Assembly: GCA_964409165.1 (NCBI GenBank)
Contig: CAYPCH010000081.1
Span: forward strand, 1 to 17,854
Direction of reading: 5' to 3'
Length of the DNA stretch: 17,854 nt
DNA from: CAYPCH01 sp964409165
Lineage (GTDB): Bacteria > Bacillota > Clostridia > Acetivibrionales > Acetivibrionaceae
Under the pieces are notes generated by a model, which did not search any database, was not told the DNA's origin, and saw only the letters and a list, made by a program, of their open reading frames with translations. Of this stretch, positions 7,932-15,741 are shown in pieces. A program made the translations under genes and the position numbers. How positions within the stretch are numbered: the first letter of the stretch is position 1; each line of letters starts with the position of its first letter.

Positions 7932-8498
7932 ATGCATGCAAAAAACAAGCTAAGATTTGCTTTTGTTTTTTCAGTAGTAAGCGTTACATTTGCACTAGTA
8001 ATAAATGCATACGCATCCTCTACGCAAGCGCCTACTGCACCAGCACAGGTCTCAACTTCAAAGCCTGAGACCACCCAAGAACTTAATGAAAGCTATCCGG
8101 GCATCAATGTAGAAAATAACACTTCAGAACCTTCAGATAACAACATCCTAAGTTTACGCCTCAATTCTCTGATAGAGCAAAAGCTTGGTGTAATAAAATC
8201 ACGACTTTACAAAGAAGATAAAAAGTGGATACTACGTTCAATAAGTAACTCAGAAATTGACCTTGACCAAAAAGAGGTTTGCTATAAAATATCATTTAAA
8301 TATGTAGACAATTGGTTGTCTTATCGTGCAAACGCATATATTTATTTTGATATCACATTATTGGGCAATGATTATTCGCAGTCAGAGATACGCTTCAAAA
8401 GGTTGGATAACATGTATATGCTGAACCCTTCTGTTGAGATGAACAAAATTGCATCTGAATTTGAAGAAAAAACGAACAAAGCACTGGTAGGTCTGTAA
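7932..8498 (+). CDS. Secreted protein of unknown function
   Basis: The 188-residue product has a signal peptide (basic MHAKNKLR, then a hydrophobic stretch to about residue 25, cleavage after AYA-28). A Thr/Pro/Ser-rich linker (about 30-50) and an acidic, Asn-rich stretch follow. The C-terminal 115 residues contain NNILSLRLNSLIEQKLGVIKS, KKWILRSISNSEIDLDQKE and SYRANAYIYFDITLLGND, which suggest a small alpha/beta domain. I recognise no family. The ribosome site AAAGGGGG lies 9 nt before the ATG. It has its own promoter upstream and another candidate promoter after it, so it is probably monocistronic. Together with the next two genes it forms a run of exported proteins. Confidence 0.75.
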   Translation: MHAKNKLRFAFVFSVVSVTFALVINAYASSTQAPTAPAQVSTSKPETTQELNESYPGINVENNTSEPSDNNILSLRLNSLIEQKLGVIKSRLYKEDKKWILRSISNSEIDLDQKEVCYKISFKYVDNWLSYRANAYIYFDITLLGNDYSQSEIRFKRLDNMYMLNPSVEMNKIASEFEEKTNKALVGL

Positions 8499-8516
8499 GG
8501 ATACGTACTCAAATTA

Positions 8517-8546
8517 TTGACACTGATTTAACCGGTATGATAGAAT
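8517..8546 (+). promoter_or_regulatory. Promoter for the Thr-Pro-rich membrane protein gene
   Basis: A consensus -35 TTGACA (8517-8522), an 18-nt spacer and TAGAAT (8541-8546) with extended TG at 8538-8539. The start would be near 8553. A second weaker pair, TTGAGA (8581-8586) and TATAAT (8606-8611), has a 19-nt spacer and would give a much shorter leader. Confidence 0.5.
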
Positions 8547-8635
8547 CTACACGTACAAAAAATAATGTAAAAACTCCTATTTGAGACTATTTTTCATTTT
8601 TGTTTTATAATATGTTATAGGTTTGGTGATGAATA

Positions 8636-9094
8636 ATGAAGAATTATGAAAAACTTTCAAAAGCACTGAACATCCTAAGGGCAACTTCCATAGGTTACTT
8701 CCTTATTTTTTTAGTTGTCTTATTTGTTGTTAATGTTATTCCCAGTAGCGCAGTTATAGCTCCTGAAAATTCACCAACACCCACGCTTGCAACAGAACCT
8801 TCACCGATAGCCACCCCGGCGAATACACCTGAGCTTACACCTACACCAATTCCTACTCCTACACCTTTGCCGTCACCTACATTTACACCAATTCCTACTC
8901 CTACTATCGTTATATTTACATCAACACCTAAGCCTGTTCACAATACTCCGGTAAAGAGGACTACTGTTCCGGTCAATACGCCAGTAAAAACTTTGACACC
9001 CGTACCTAAAAGCACACCAACATTAACACCTGCTTCTACATCAACACCTGCACCTACTGCAACTGAAGGGTGGATAGTTATAATGCCTGGCTGA
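8636..9094 (+). CDS. Membrane-anchored Thr-Pro-rich low-complexity protein
   Basis: The 152-residue product has a positively charged N-terminus, one membrane segment (about 19-36, GYFLIFLVVLFVVNVI), and then about 100 residues made almost only of Thr, Pro, Ser, Ala and Val in PTP/TPTP runs. It ends in EGWIVIMPG. Such Thr-Pro stretches are typical linkers in clostridial cell-surface and cellulosomal proteins, but here no globular domain follows, so the linker is the protein. It may act as an extended spacer or an O-glycosylated stalk. The frame is closed by a normal stop; whether a domain has been lost cannot be told without homologues. The ribosome site is weak: only GGTGAT, 5 nt before ATG, matches the 3' half of the Shine-Dalgarno consensus. 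Confidence 0.65.
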   Translation: MKNYEKLSKALNILRATSIGYFLIFLVVLFVVNVIPSSAVIAPENSPTPTLATEPSPIATPANTPELTPTPIPTPTPLPSPTFTPIPTPTIVIFTSTPKPVHNTPVKRTTVPVNTPVKTLTPVPKSTPTLTPASTSTPAPTATEGWIVIMPG

Positions 9095-9100
9095 TATAAT
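9071..9100 (+). promoter_or_regulatory. Candidate promoter for the leucine-rich repeat gene
   Basis: TGGATA (9071-9076, 4 of 6 matches), an 18-nt spacer and consensus TATAAT (9095-9100) with extended TG at 9092-9093. The -35 lies inside the end of the preceding gene. The start would be near 9107, with a leader of about 58 nt. Read-through from the gene before is equally possible. Confidence 0.4.
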
Positions 9101-9164
9101 AAACAGAAAAAGATATGAAATATTGTATATAAGATTACATCTACTATAACAGGGGGAGAATAAC

Positions 9165-11183
9165 ATGAGGAGAATATTTGCATTAGGGATGCTTATTGTA
9201 GCATCAATATATTTTAGCAGTTTTGTATTGGCATCAGATAATAAAATTACCGTAACCATTGATGGAAATAGATTAGAATCCGAACCCGGTGCTTATGTAA
9301 TTGAAGGGACAACTTATGTTCCCTTGTTTCCGCTGTGTAAATCTATAGACGCTGAAGTCAGACAAAACACAGATGACTCAATAGATACATACACTATTAC
9401 CAAACCAAACCTAAACAGGGTAATAACCCTAAAAAGTAAAAGCAAAATTGTTGAGGTAAACGGGATTGTAAAAGAAATTGATTTATGGCCTATTCTCATA
9501 GCAGCTAATGATAAATTAAGCCAAACGGAAGTCTTGGTTCCTCTAGTGTTTATTGTTGAGCAGCTTGGCGGTGAAGCTATATGGGATCCAGTATCGGGCA
9601 ATGTATCTGTTATCAGTTACAAACCTATATCCTTTGAAGATGATAACCTTGAAGCTGAAGTTCGTTTACAGATAAAAGTACCTGATGGAGATATTCTCAA
9701 AGGTGATGTCCGTTCAGTAGAAATGCTTATTATTCCCAACAAAAACATTACAAGTATAGAGGGATTGCAGAGCTTCAGTAATTTGACTTACCTTGATATA
9801 TCCAATAACAGTATAGAAGACCTGACTCCTTTAAACGACCTCGGCAACTTATCTACTCTTTACTTAAAGGGTAATCCTGCAACAGATTATTCCATAACCG
9901 CAGCATACTATAATAATTTAAAGAAAAGAGATTTTGAGATTAAGATTGAATTTAATGACAAAAAGCTTGAAAATGCAATAAGGCAAGTTGCTCGCAAAAC
10001 ACTGAACTCTCGATTGACTCTTGATGATTTGAAAGGTATAACAGAACTCAGCTTACAATCACAAGGCATATCAGATTTACACGGAATACAGAACCTTATA
10101 AACCTTTCAGAATTAGATCTTACAGACAATAATATAAAAAATGCAGAACCACTTAAGAGCTTGACTGGTATAAAAAAGCTCTCTCTATCCTCAAATAACC
10201 TGGAAAATATCGAATCTTTGAAACATCTTAAAAATCTTGATTACCTTGATCTTGACAGTAACAATATAGCAGATTTGTCTCCACTCGCTTTTTGTACAAA
10301 ACTAACCCAATTGTCTGCTATGAATAATAAAATTTTTGATACTGTAAATCTATCCAATCTATTAATGCTTGAGATTTTAGATCTTGGTGAAAACAACATA
10401 AAAGAAATAGAAGGTCTGGATGAGTTGGTTAACTTAAAAGAATTATACCTTAATACCAACCAATTCTCTTCTGTCTCTAATCTTAGCTCTCTTACAAATC
10501 TGGAAGTATTAGACTTGTCTGAAAATAATATAACGGAAATAGATGCATTTGACAAACTTTTCAGGCTAAAGTCCTTATACCTGAATACAAATTCAATTTC
10601 GGACATAAAGGTGATTGAAAAGCTGTTTAACCTGAAAGTATTAGATTTAGCAAATAATAAAATTATAAATATCACTTCACTTAACAAGCTTAAGAGTCTA
10701 ACAACCCTCTTTTTAAAAGGAAATGAAATAAGTGAGTTTTCTCCTATAATGAGTTATTACAATAATTTGACCAATAAAGACTTTGAGCTTGAAGGTGTAC
10801 CTTTGAATTCTAGCATCGAACTTCGCTTTTATATCGGTAAGTCCTTATATTATATAAACGGTATAGAAACAAATATGGATTCAATACCTGAAATAAAAGA
10901 AGGCAGAACTTTCTTACCTGTGAGGTATGTATCTGAGCCTATAGGCGCTCAAGTTGCCTGGGATGCAATTGATAAAAAGGTCACATTAACTTTAGGCAAC
11001 GATATTATTGAGTTAATAATTAACAAAGATGTTGCACGTGTCAACGATTCAATCAAACCAATTGATACCCCCGCTACCATTGTCAATGGAAGAACAATGC
11101 TACCAATCAGATTTGTAGGCGAAAGTCTTGGTTTAACAGTAGTTTGGAATCCAGAAAAAAGAGAAGTAATATTGACAAAATGA
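9165..11183 (+). CDS. Secreted leucine-rich-repeat protein flanked by two stalk domains
   Basis: This is a 672-residue exported protein. The signal peptide is MRRIFALGMLIVASIYFSSF, with cleavage after VLA-23. Residues 26-152 form a copper amine oxidase N-terminal-like stalk domain. A short LRR block (about 182-258) comes next, then a long one (about 262-541) of 21-22-residue SDS22/internalin-like repeats (LxxLxxLxLxxNxIxxI, for example NLTYLDISNNSIEDL and NLKVLDLANNKI). A second stalk domain (about 551-672) carries RTFLPVRYVSEPIGAQVAWD and RTMLPIRFVGESLGLTVVW. Both LRR blocks end in a similar segment, YYNNLKKRDFEI (248-259) and YYNNLTNKDFEL (531-542), a sign of internal duplication. The likely role is protein or glycan binding at the cell surface. 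GGGGGAG lies 6 nt before the ATG. It ends before a strong hairpin. Confidence 0.87.
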   Translation: MRRIFALGMLIVASIYFSSFVLASDNKITVTIDGNRLESEPGAYVIEGTTYVPLFPLCKSIDAEVRQNTDDSIDTYTITKPNLNRVITLKSKSKIVEVNGIVKEIDLWPILIAANDKLSQTEVLVPLVFIVEQLGGEAIWDPVSGNVSVISYKPISFEDDNLEAEVRLQIKVPDGDILKGDVRSVEMLIIPNKNITSIEGLQSFSNLTYLDISNNSIEDLTPLNDLGNLSTLYLKGNPATDYSITAAYYNNLKKRDFEIKIEFNDKKLENAIRQVARKTLNSRLTLDDLKGITELSLQSQGISDLHGIQNLINLSELDLTDNNIKNAEPLKSLTGIKKLSLSSNNLENIESLKHLKNLDYLDLDSNNIADLSPLAFCTKLTQLSAMNNKIFDTVNLSNLLMLEILDLGENNIKEIEGLDELVNLKELYLNTNQFSSVSNLSSLTNLEVLDLSENNITEIDAFDKLFRLKSLYLNTNSISDIKVIEKLFNLKVLDLANNKIINITSLNKLKSLTTLFLKGNEISEFSPIMSYYNNLTNKDFELEGVPLNSSIELRFYIGKSLYYINGIETNMDSIPEIKEGRTFLPVRYVSEPIGAQVAWDAIDKKVTLTLGNDIIELIINKDVARVNDSIKPIDTPATIVNGRTMLPIRFVGESLGLTVVWNPEKREVILTK

Positions 11184-11230
11184 TTTTTCACCCATTCCAA
11201 GGTATTATACTAACAATAGAACTTGACAAT

Positions 11231-11265
11231 AAAAAGCTTCGGGATATCGAGTCCCTAAGCTTTTT
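11231..11265. terminator. Intrinsic terminator after the LRR gene, near copy of the serA terminator
   Basis: AAAAAGCTT (11231-11239) pairs with AAGCTTTTT (11257-11265), with GGGA/TCCC inside around a TATCGAG loop and one C/T mismatch. The run of five T serves the plus strand and the A-run serves the minus strand. It again lies between convergent genes. A further small hairpin, ATTTCC/GGAAAT (11271-11287), follows. Confidence 0.85.
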
Positions 11266-11297
11266 GCCGGATTTCCTTTCAGGAAATGGCCCTAATA

Positions 11298-11328
11298 AAA
11301 CTTGGGAACTGCATAAATTCCCGAGTTT
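11298..11328 (-). terminator. Candidate terminator of the minus-strand kinase operon
   Basis: AAACT-T-GGGAA (11298-11308) pairs with TTCCC-G-AGTTT (11318-11328), with a 9-nt loop. On the minus strand the stem has one C/A mismatch and is followed by TTTTATT. It overlaps the stop codon of the kinase gene, so it would end the operon directly at translation stop. Confidence 0.55.
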
Positions 11329-12283
11329 AAACTTTTCCCTTCATTTTTATCAGCATGCACTCAAGGCATATGTAAAACTTTAAGAACTTCAAAGAAGAAA
11401 ACCTCTTTTTATAATCAACCGAAAGATTTTTCATAACTACATTGGAAAAAAGGGTGGATACTTCTTTATTATGACTTTCCAGTTTCTCGATTTTATCCTC
11501 TATAACTCTCTGTGTAACTTTCAAAGGCGGCTTTCCTGTCAAACAGTAATACATGGTTGCAGCAATACTGTAAATATCGGAATACCTCCCCTGCTTTGAT
11601 TTTTCTGAATAGAATTCAAGCGGTGAATAATTAGGAGTATAAAATATCCTCTTGCTTTTACTTCCTTTATATTTAATTGCAGAACCAAAATCAATTATTA
11701 TCGGAATTCCATCCTTATCAACAATGATGTTGCCGGGCTTTATGTCCCTGTGAATTATTCCATCCCTGTGAATATGGCCAATTGCATTTATCAACGGAAG
11801 GAATAATTCTCTTAGTAGCTGTTCATACGAAATTTCTCCTTCTTCCATATATTTATCAAGAGTCTTTCCGCTATAATACCTGATAACTATATAGCCCGTA
11901 TCATTCTCTTTAAAATGGTCTATATACTCTGCTATATTCGTATGACTGTGTTCTTTAAGTATTTCAGCCTCTTTTAAGAAGACATCTATCGCTTCATAAT
12001 ACTTTTTTTTAAACGAAGGCTTCTTGTAGACAACAGTCTTTTCGTCCATATCCCTCAAAACACTGCCTCTTGGAAAGTATTCTTTTATTATGCACTCCTG
12101 TTTTCTTTGTTGATCCAGAACCAGATATACTATTGACAATTCGCTTACAGATATTTTTCTTTCTATTCTATACCTGCCTTTTAATATAACCCCACTCTGA
12201 AGCCCAGTATCAATAGGATGGTTCTCCTGACATGTTTGACCCATTTTAAACACACTCATCCTTCTTACTTTAATTTCATTCAA
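11327..12283 (-). CDS. Cytoplasmic Ser/Thr protein kinase with degenerate glycine-rich loop
   Basis: The 318-residue product is a single kinase domain (about 37-305) with no membrane segment or extracellular domain. Catalytic motifs are intact: Lys67 in IIKEYFP, a likely alpha-C Glu105, HRDIKPGN (178-185, catalytic Asp180), DFG (198-200), SPLE in place of APE (220-223) and SDIYS (Asp236). The IKEYFP signature marks a bacterial kinase group usually reading IGxGGFGITY in the nucleotide loop. Here that loop is ISVSELSIVY (44-53) with no glycine. The start appears to be TTG 12283, overlapping the upstream stop as TTGA, with no clear ribosome site, so translation is probably coupled. ATG 12259 directly after AAGAAGG is an alternative. 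It is the last gene of the five-gene operon. Substrates are unknown; the operon partners are the natural candidates. Confidence 0.85.
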   Translation of the reverse strand: MNEIKVRRMSVFKMGQTCQENHPIDTGLQSGVILKGRYRIERKISVSELSIVYLVLDQQRKQECIIKEYFPRGSVLRDMDEKTVVYKKPSFKKKYYEAIDVFLKEAEILKEHSHTNIAEYIDHFKENDTGYIVIRYYSGKTLDKYMEEGEISYEQLLRELFLPLINAIGHIHRDGIIHRDIKPGNIIVDKDGIPIIIDFGSAIKYKGSKSKRIFYTPNYSPLEFYSEKSKQGRYSDIYSIAATMYYCLTGKPPLKVTQRVIEDKIEKLESHNKEVSTLFSNVVMKNLSVDYKKRFSSLKFLKFYICLECMLIKMKGKV

Positions 12284-13059
12284 TCCACTATTATGGTTGA
12301 AGGTCTGTTCGGTGATCTTACATCCATCTTTCTTTTGACTCCGCTTTCTATCTCCCTTACTATTGTTGTAAGATACTTATATATTTGCAAATTTGTATAA
12401 TCCTTATATTCAATCCCCAGCCTGCATGAAATATAGTACTGTATAAGATCCCTGTCTACAGTTTTATCGTTCATGCATTGCATTACAAAACCTATGTCAT
12501 ATGCATTATCCGAAGAGTTCCTTCTAACTATATTTGAGTAATATCCCAATATCACGGGATTTATTGTGCTTTTCCCAAATCCTGCATATTCTGTATTTAT
12601 TATATTCACTGTATTGTACTCAGTTGAGAAATCAAAAAAGTCTTTATACTCTGACCTTAACAGTGCACCTTCTCGCAATTTGAACCTTCCTAGTTCAAAC
12701 TCGTCCTCACTCAATTCAGTAACTTCATCTATTAATATTTTCGAGCTATAAGCCTTAAAATCCCCTTCATTATTTGCATCAATGAACTTAATTTTAATCA
12801 CAACTTCATTATTTGTAGGATAATAGGGCAGTTCAAATTCTTCTTCAAGCATATAAATCCTACCACTATGCTTAATAATTCCCTTTTTTATGATTATTGT
12901 GCTTTCCCCTATACAAACATCAGAACCTGAAATAATACCGTTTGAATAGTCATTATAATATATATCAAGGAAATCTCTCGGAAAATCCCTCAGGTTTTCA
13001 AGCATTTCCTTTTTAAGAATTCGCCCCTTACCAAAATTAGGGAATATATTCGAAAACAA
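12280..13059 (-). CDS. Unknown protein with a phage-tail-fibre-like N-terminal stretch
   Basis: The 259-residue product starts at TTG 13059, 5 nt after a strong GGGGGGAG ribosome site; the first in-frame ATG (residue 19) has poor spacing. Residues 20-75 read DFPRDFLDIYYNDYSNGIISG, then DVCIGESTIIIKKGIIKHSG and RIYML. This pattern of 'GxISG.DV, beta strand, IxIxxGI..hxGxIY' resembles the start of phage or contractile-machine tail-fibre and baseplate proteins, an impression from pattern only. The middle is beta-rich and acidic (TELSEDEFELGRFKLREGAL). The last 90 residues look helical and end in a basic segment, VKRKMDVRSPNRPS. There is no signal peptide. It lies 21 nt after the Hsp70-like gene and overlaps the kinase start by 4 nt. 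Function unknown. Confidence 0.75.
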   Translation of the reverse strand: MFSNIFPNFGKGRILKKEMLENLRDFPRDFLDIYYNDYSNGIISGSDVCIGESTIIIKKGIIKHSGRIYMLEEEFELPYYPTNNEVVIKIKFIDANNEGDFKAYSSKILIDEVTELSEDEFELGRFKLREGALLRSEYKDFFDFSTEYNTVNIINTEYAGFGKSTINPVILGYYSNIVRRNSSDNAYDIGFVMQCMNDKTVDRDLIQYYISCRLGIEYKDYTNLQIYKYLTTIVREIESGVKRKMDVRSPNRPSTIIVD

Positions 13060-13080
13060 TTTTACTCCCCCCTGCAGTAT

Positions 13081-15717
13081 TTATTTTAAGCCGTCAAAGA
13101 AATCAAGCTCTGACAATTCGCCCTCAAATGCAAAAAATTTCTTCTTACCAATATAAAGGTGCTCTTCCTTTCTAGCTACAGGAACGACATGAAATCCCCA
13201 GTTCATATCGTGTGCATAGAGAAAGAATCTTACCTCTCCATTTCTTATCGTATCGGTGTCTTCCTGAAATATTTTGCCGCTGTAGTCCTGGGTTATCTCT
13301 TCAGGCAACACTCTCTTGTAGTCGTCAATGCTATTCTTATGGACATATGTCTGCCTTACACTTCCATCATGGCTCTTCAAATAAAATTCTATTTCCTGCA
13401 CCCCGATAGGTCTTGAAATAAAACCTTTCGCCTGATTCATTTTTTCAAGGCTGTAAAGAAGCATTTTCTCCTGCTTATTAAATGTAAGAGCGCTCACCGA
13501 ATATGGTATCACGGGTATGTCATTACCGATGCTCGCTTCAATATCCCCAACTTTCTTAGAGGTTATATATCTGAGCACCCCTTTTAAGCAGGAAAGCTTT
13601 AGGTCAGGAATACTCTCGTCATCTTCTTTCTTCTGTTTGAACTCTATACTCTTTCCAGGTACAAACTCTTTTAACGCTTCCTTGAAAATATCAATTTTGC
13701 ATGACTGCCCTGTCAGTTTGATTATTGAATAGTCCTGCAACTTTCTGCTCTGATAAAAATTATCAAGAAATTTTCTGACAATCTCATATATATCACCTTT
13801 TATAAGCTTATGTATCTCTTTAATATTAAATACTATGTTGGGAAACTCATTAACACTCTTAAACTCACCATTTTCCAGCACAGATAAACACCACTTGTTC
13901 AGTGTCGTAATATGAAGATCGCTATCCTGCTCATTTATACCCGAATAGTCGAATTTGTTTCTTAAAATATTCGTTTTGCGGAAGAACTCCTTTTTCATAT
14001 TATCAGCAATTTCCCATAAAAAGTAGAAGTTGTTTTTTACCCTTTTATAATCTTCTCTCACTCTGTTTTCGTATTCCTTAAACCTTGTAGGTATCATACT
14101 TTCAGCTTCCTGATAAAAGCTTTCAAATTTTTCATAAATCTTTGATACCCCCATCTCATCCACATACCTGAAAATATCTTCATTTGGTATATCAATAAGC
14201 TGGTCTATATCCACAAATTCCTTTTTATTTTTATAGTATCCTGCAAAAAGAATCTTCATATATTGCATTATTCTATATGTAATATTGTTACCGCCGAAAT
14301 TTGTATCTCCATTTTCATATGTAGTGGTAATGTCTATTTTATATGAAATATAATCCTCCTGTATCCTGAAAGAACAGGAAGAAAGATCGGTGGTTCCGCC
14401 CCCGCAATCAATTATTAGTGCCTTATACTCTTCCCCGTCAATAAAGCGGTTTTTCTCTATATGGTCGGCAATAGTATTGTAAAGCACTGCTATACCTTCA
14501 TCGAGGGCATCCTTTGATTCTAAATTATACTCGTTTATGATTTCCTGAAACATATCAATAAACTGTTGCTTCAGCTTCACAGGACTTGAAATATGAATAT
14601 TCTTTATGCGACATTTAAACTGATGCTCTGCTGACTGTATAACATGCTTTATATATTCCTTTATTATGTCGCCTCTTTTAACATGAGCCACATTCCCCTG
14701 CTCGTCATATACTTCTTCCACTTTTGTGTAGCTGTTCACCCACCTCTTTATGCCCTGGAATACACTGGCATTGCTGGTATAATCATTTTTCCTCATCATG
14801 CTTTTGGCTTCATAACCAAAATAGTATTTAATATTTTTAGGATCTGAACAGTCCCCTACATAAACAACAGTAGGCAATATTTCAATCCACCTATCTTCCT
14901 TGCCGGTTACATCTATAAATTTAACAATGTTTATGTCGTTCAGCTTTATTCTCTCATTCAATATGTCGTTGTAGCAAGGATTTGATACATAATTACTGCT
15001 TAAATACGCACCCGCGGTGGTGTTGGAAGTACCGAAATCAATGGCTAGCACTGTGTCTGTTTCCTCTACTTTCCTTATCTCAAGGTCAACTACCGGAATC
15101 TTATAGTACTGAAGATTCATAGGCGGAAGGAGTTTGTCGGAATGGTATGTCTTGTAGATATACTCCGAATCATACTTCTTAAAAAACAGAAAACTGTAAT
15201 TCCTGTTGTTGGATTTCTCAATCTTAAGGTTTTTTTCTGCAACTAGAAAATAAGAATTGTCTTTTGATTTATCCTTTAGCAGGTTAAATATCCCACACAG
15301 GTTGTTGCTCTCGTTTACCAGCAGAACATTGGATTCCACCACTTCATTTTCTATCTCTACCTTGTACATATCTTCCCTTCTTAAACCTATTTCGCTGAAC
15401 AAGGTAATCTTAGCCGGAATCTTTATCTTTCCTTCATCGGGTAGCTTGTTTACCAGGTACTTTTTTATAGCTTCATTCACCCTCTTAAAGCCATCTAGAT
15501 TAAAATCCTTTATTAGAAGGCTTTCCTCAGCACTTCTGTATTTCAAGATTATATTAATAAGATTGTCTCTGTCCAGCCGATCAATTATAACACCCTTTAC
15601 AATTCTCTGCTCATGACAGATATTTATAAGCTGAAAGGTGGTTAACTCTTCAAGCTCACCTCTTGTAAAAAGTCTTATTGAATTTTCTTTAACCGAATTC
15701 GGTTTATATGAAGGCAT
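13081..15717 (-). CDS. Hsp70/actin-fold ATPase with N-terminal SAP-like segment
   Basis: The 878-residue product has an Hsp70-type ATPase core (about 222-720). The motifs are phosphate-1 LAIDFGTSNTTAG (224-236), a connect-1-like DEGIAVLYNTI (406-416), phosphate-2 IIDCGGGTTDLSS (435-447), GDTNFGGNNIT (470-480, compare GDTHLGGEDFD of DnaK) and adenosine IIKLTGQSCKIDIFKEAL (665-682). It is not DnaK: a 220-residue N-terminal extension precedes the core, a helical insert fills about 495-590, and the C-terminal 150 residues (VIPYSVSALTFNKQEKML; GEVRFFLYAHDMNWGFHVVPV) replace the usual substrate-binding domain. Residues 17-62 (TRGELEELTTFQLINIC, then LDRDNLINIILKY) look like a SAP-type helix pair, often nucleic-acid binding. 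GGGGGAG lies 8 nt before the ATG. No DnaJ or GrpE gene is nearby. It is probably the central ATPase of the operon. Confidence 0.85.
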   Translation of the reverse strand: MPSYKPNSVKENSIRLFTRGELEELTTFQLINICHEQRIVKGVIIDRLDRDNLINIILKYRSAEESLLIKDFNLDGFKRVNEAIKKYLVNKLPDEGKIKIPAKITLFSEIGLRREDMYKVEIENEVVESNVLLVNESNNLCGIFNLLKDKSKDNSYFLVAEKNLKIEKSNNRNYSFLFFKKYDSEYIYKTYHSDKLLPPMNLQYYKIPVVDLEIRKVEETDTVLAIDFGTSNTTAGAYLSSNYVSNPCYNDILNERIKLNDINIVKFIDVTGKEDRWIEILPTVVYVGDCSDPKNIKYYFGYEAKSMMRKNDYTSNASVFQGIKRWVNSYTKVEEVYDEQGNVAHVKRGDIIKEYIKHVIQSAEHQFKCRIKNIHISSPVKLKQQFIDMFQEIINEYNLESKDALDEGIAVLYNTIADHIEKNRFIDGEEYKALIIDCGGGTTDLSSCSFRIQEDYISYKIDITTTYENGDTNFGGNNITYRIMQYMKILFAGYYKNKKEFVDIDQLIDIPNEDIFRYVDEMGVSKIYEKFESFYQEAESMIPTRFKEYENRVREDYKRVKNNFYFLWEIADNMKKEFFRKTNILRNKFDYSGINEQDSDLHITTLNKWCLSVLENGEFKSVNEFPNIVFNIKEIHKLIKGDIYEIVRKFLDNFYQSRKLQDYSIIKLTGQSCKIDIFKEALKEFVPGKSIEFKQKKEDDESIPDLKLSCLKGVLRYITSKKVGDIEASIGNDIPVIPYSVSALTFNKQEKMLLYSLEKMNQAKGFISRPIGVQEIEFYLKSHDGSVRQTYVHKNSIDDYKRVLPEEITQDYSGKIFQEDTDTIRNGEVRFFLYAHDMNWGFHVVPVARKEEHLYIGKKKFFAFEGELSELDFFDGLK

Positions 15718-15741
15718 TAATTGTTCTCCCCCTTAATATCT

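Noticed and set aside
8938..9259. Minus-strand frames opposite the Thr-Pro-rich gene
   Set aside because: They are mirror translations of the ACA/CCT repeats (Gly/Val-rich) and have no support of their own.
10241..10687. Minus-strand open frame of 148 codons inside the LRR gene
   Set aside because: It is antisense to the LRR repeats; the repeated codon pattern keeps that frame open. The Ser/Phe-rich product has no ribosome site.
13081..15717. Calling the large ATPase dnaK
   Set aside because: The N-terminal extension, helical insert and different C-terminal domain exclude a normal DnaK, and grpE/dnaJ are absent.
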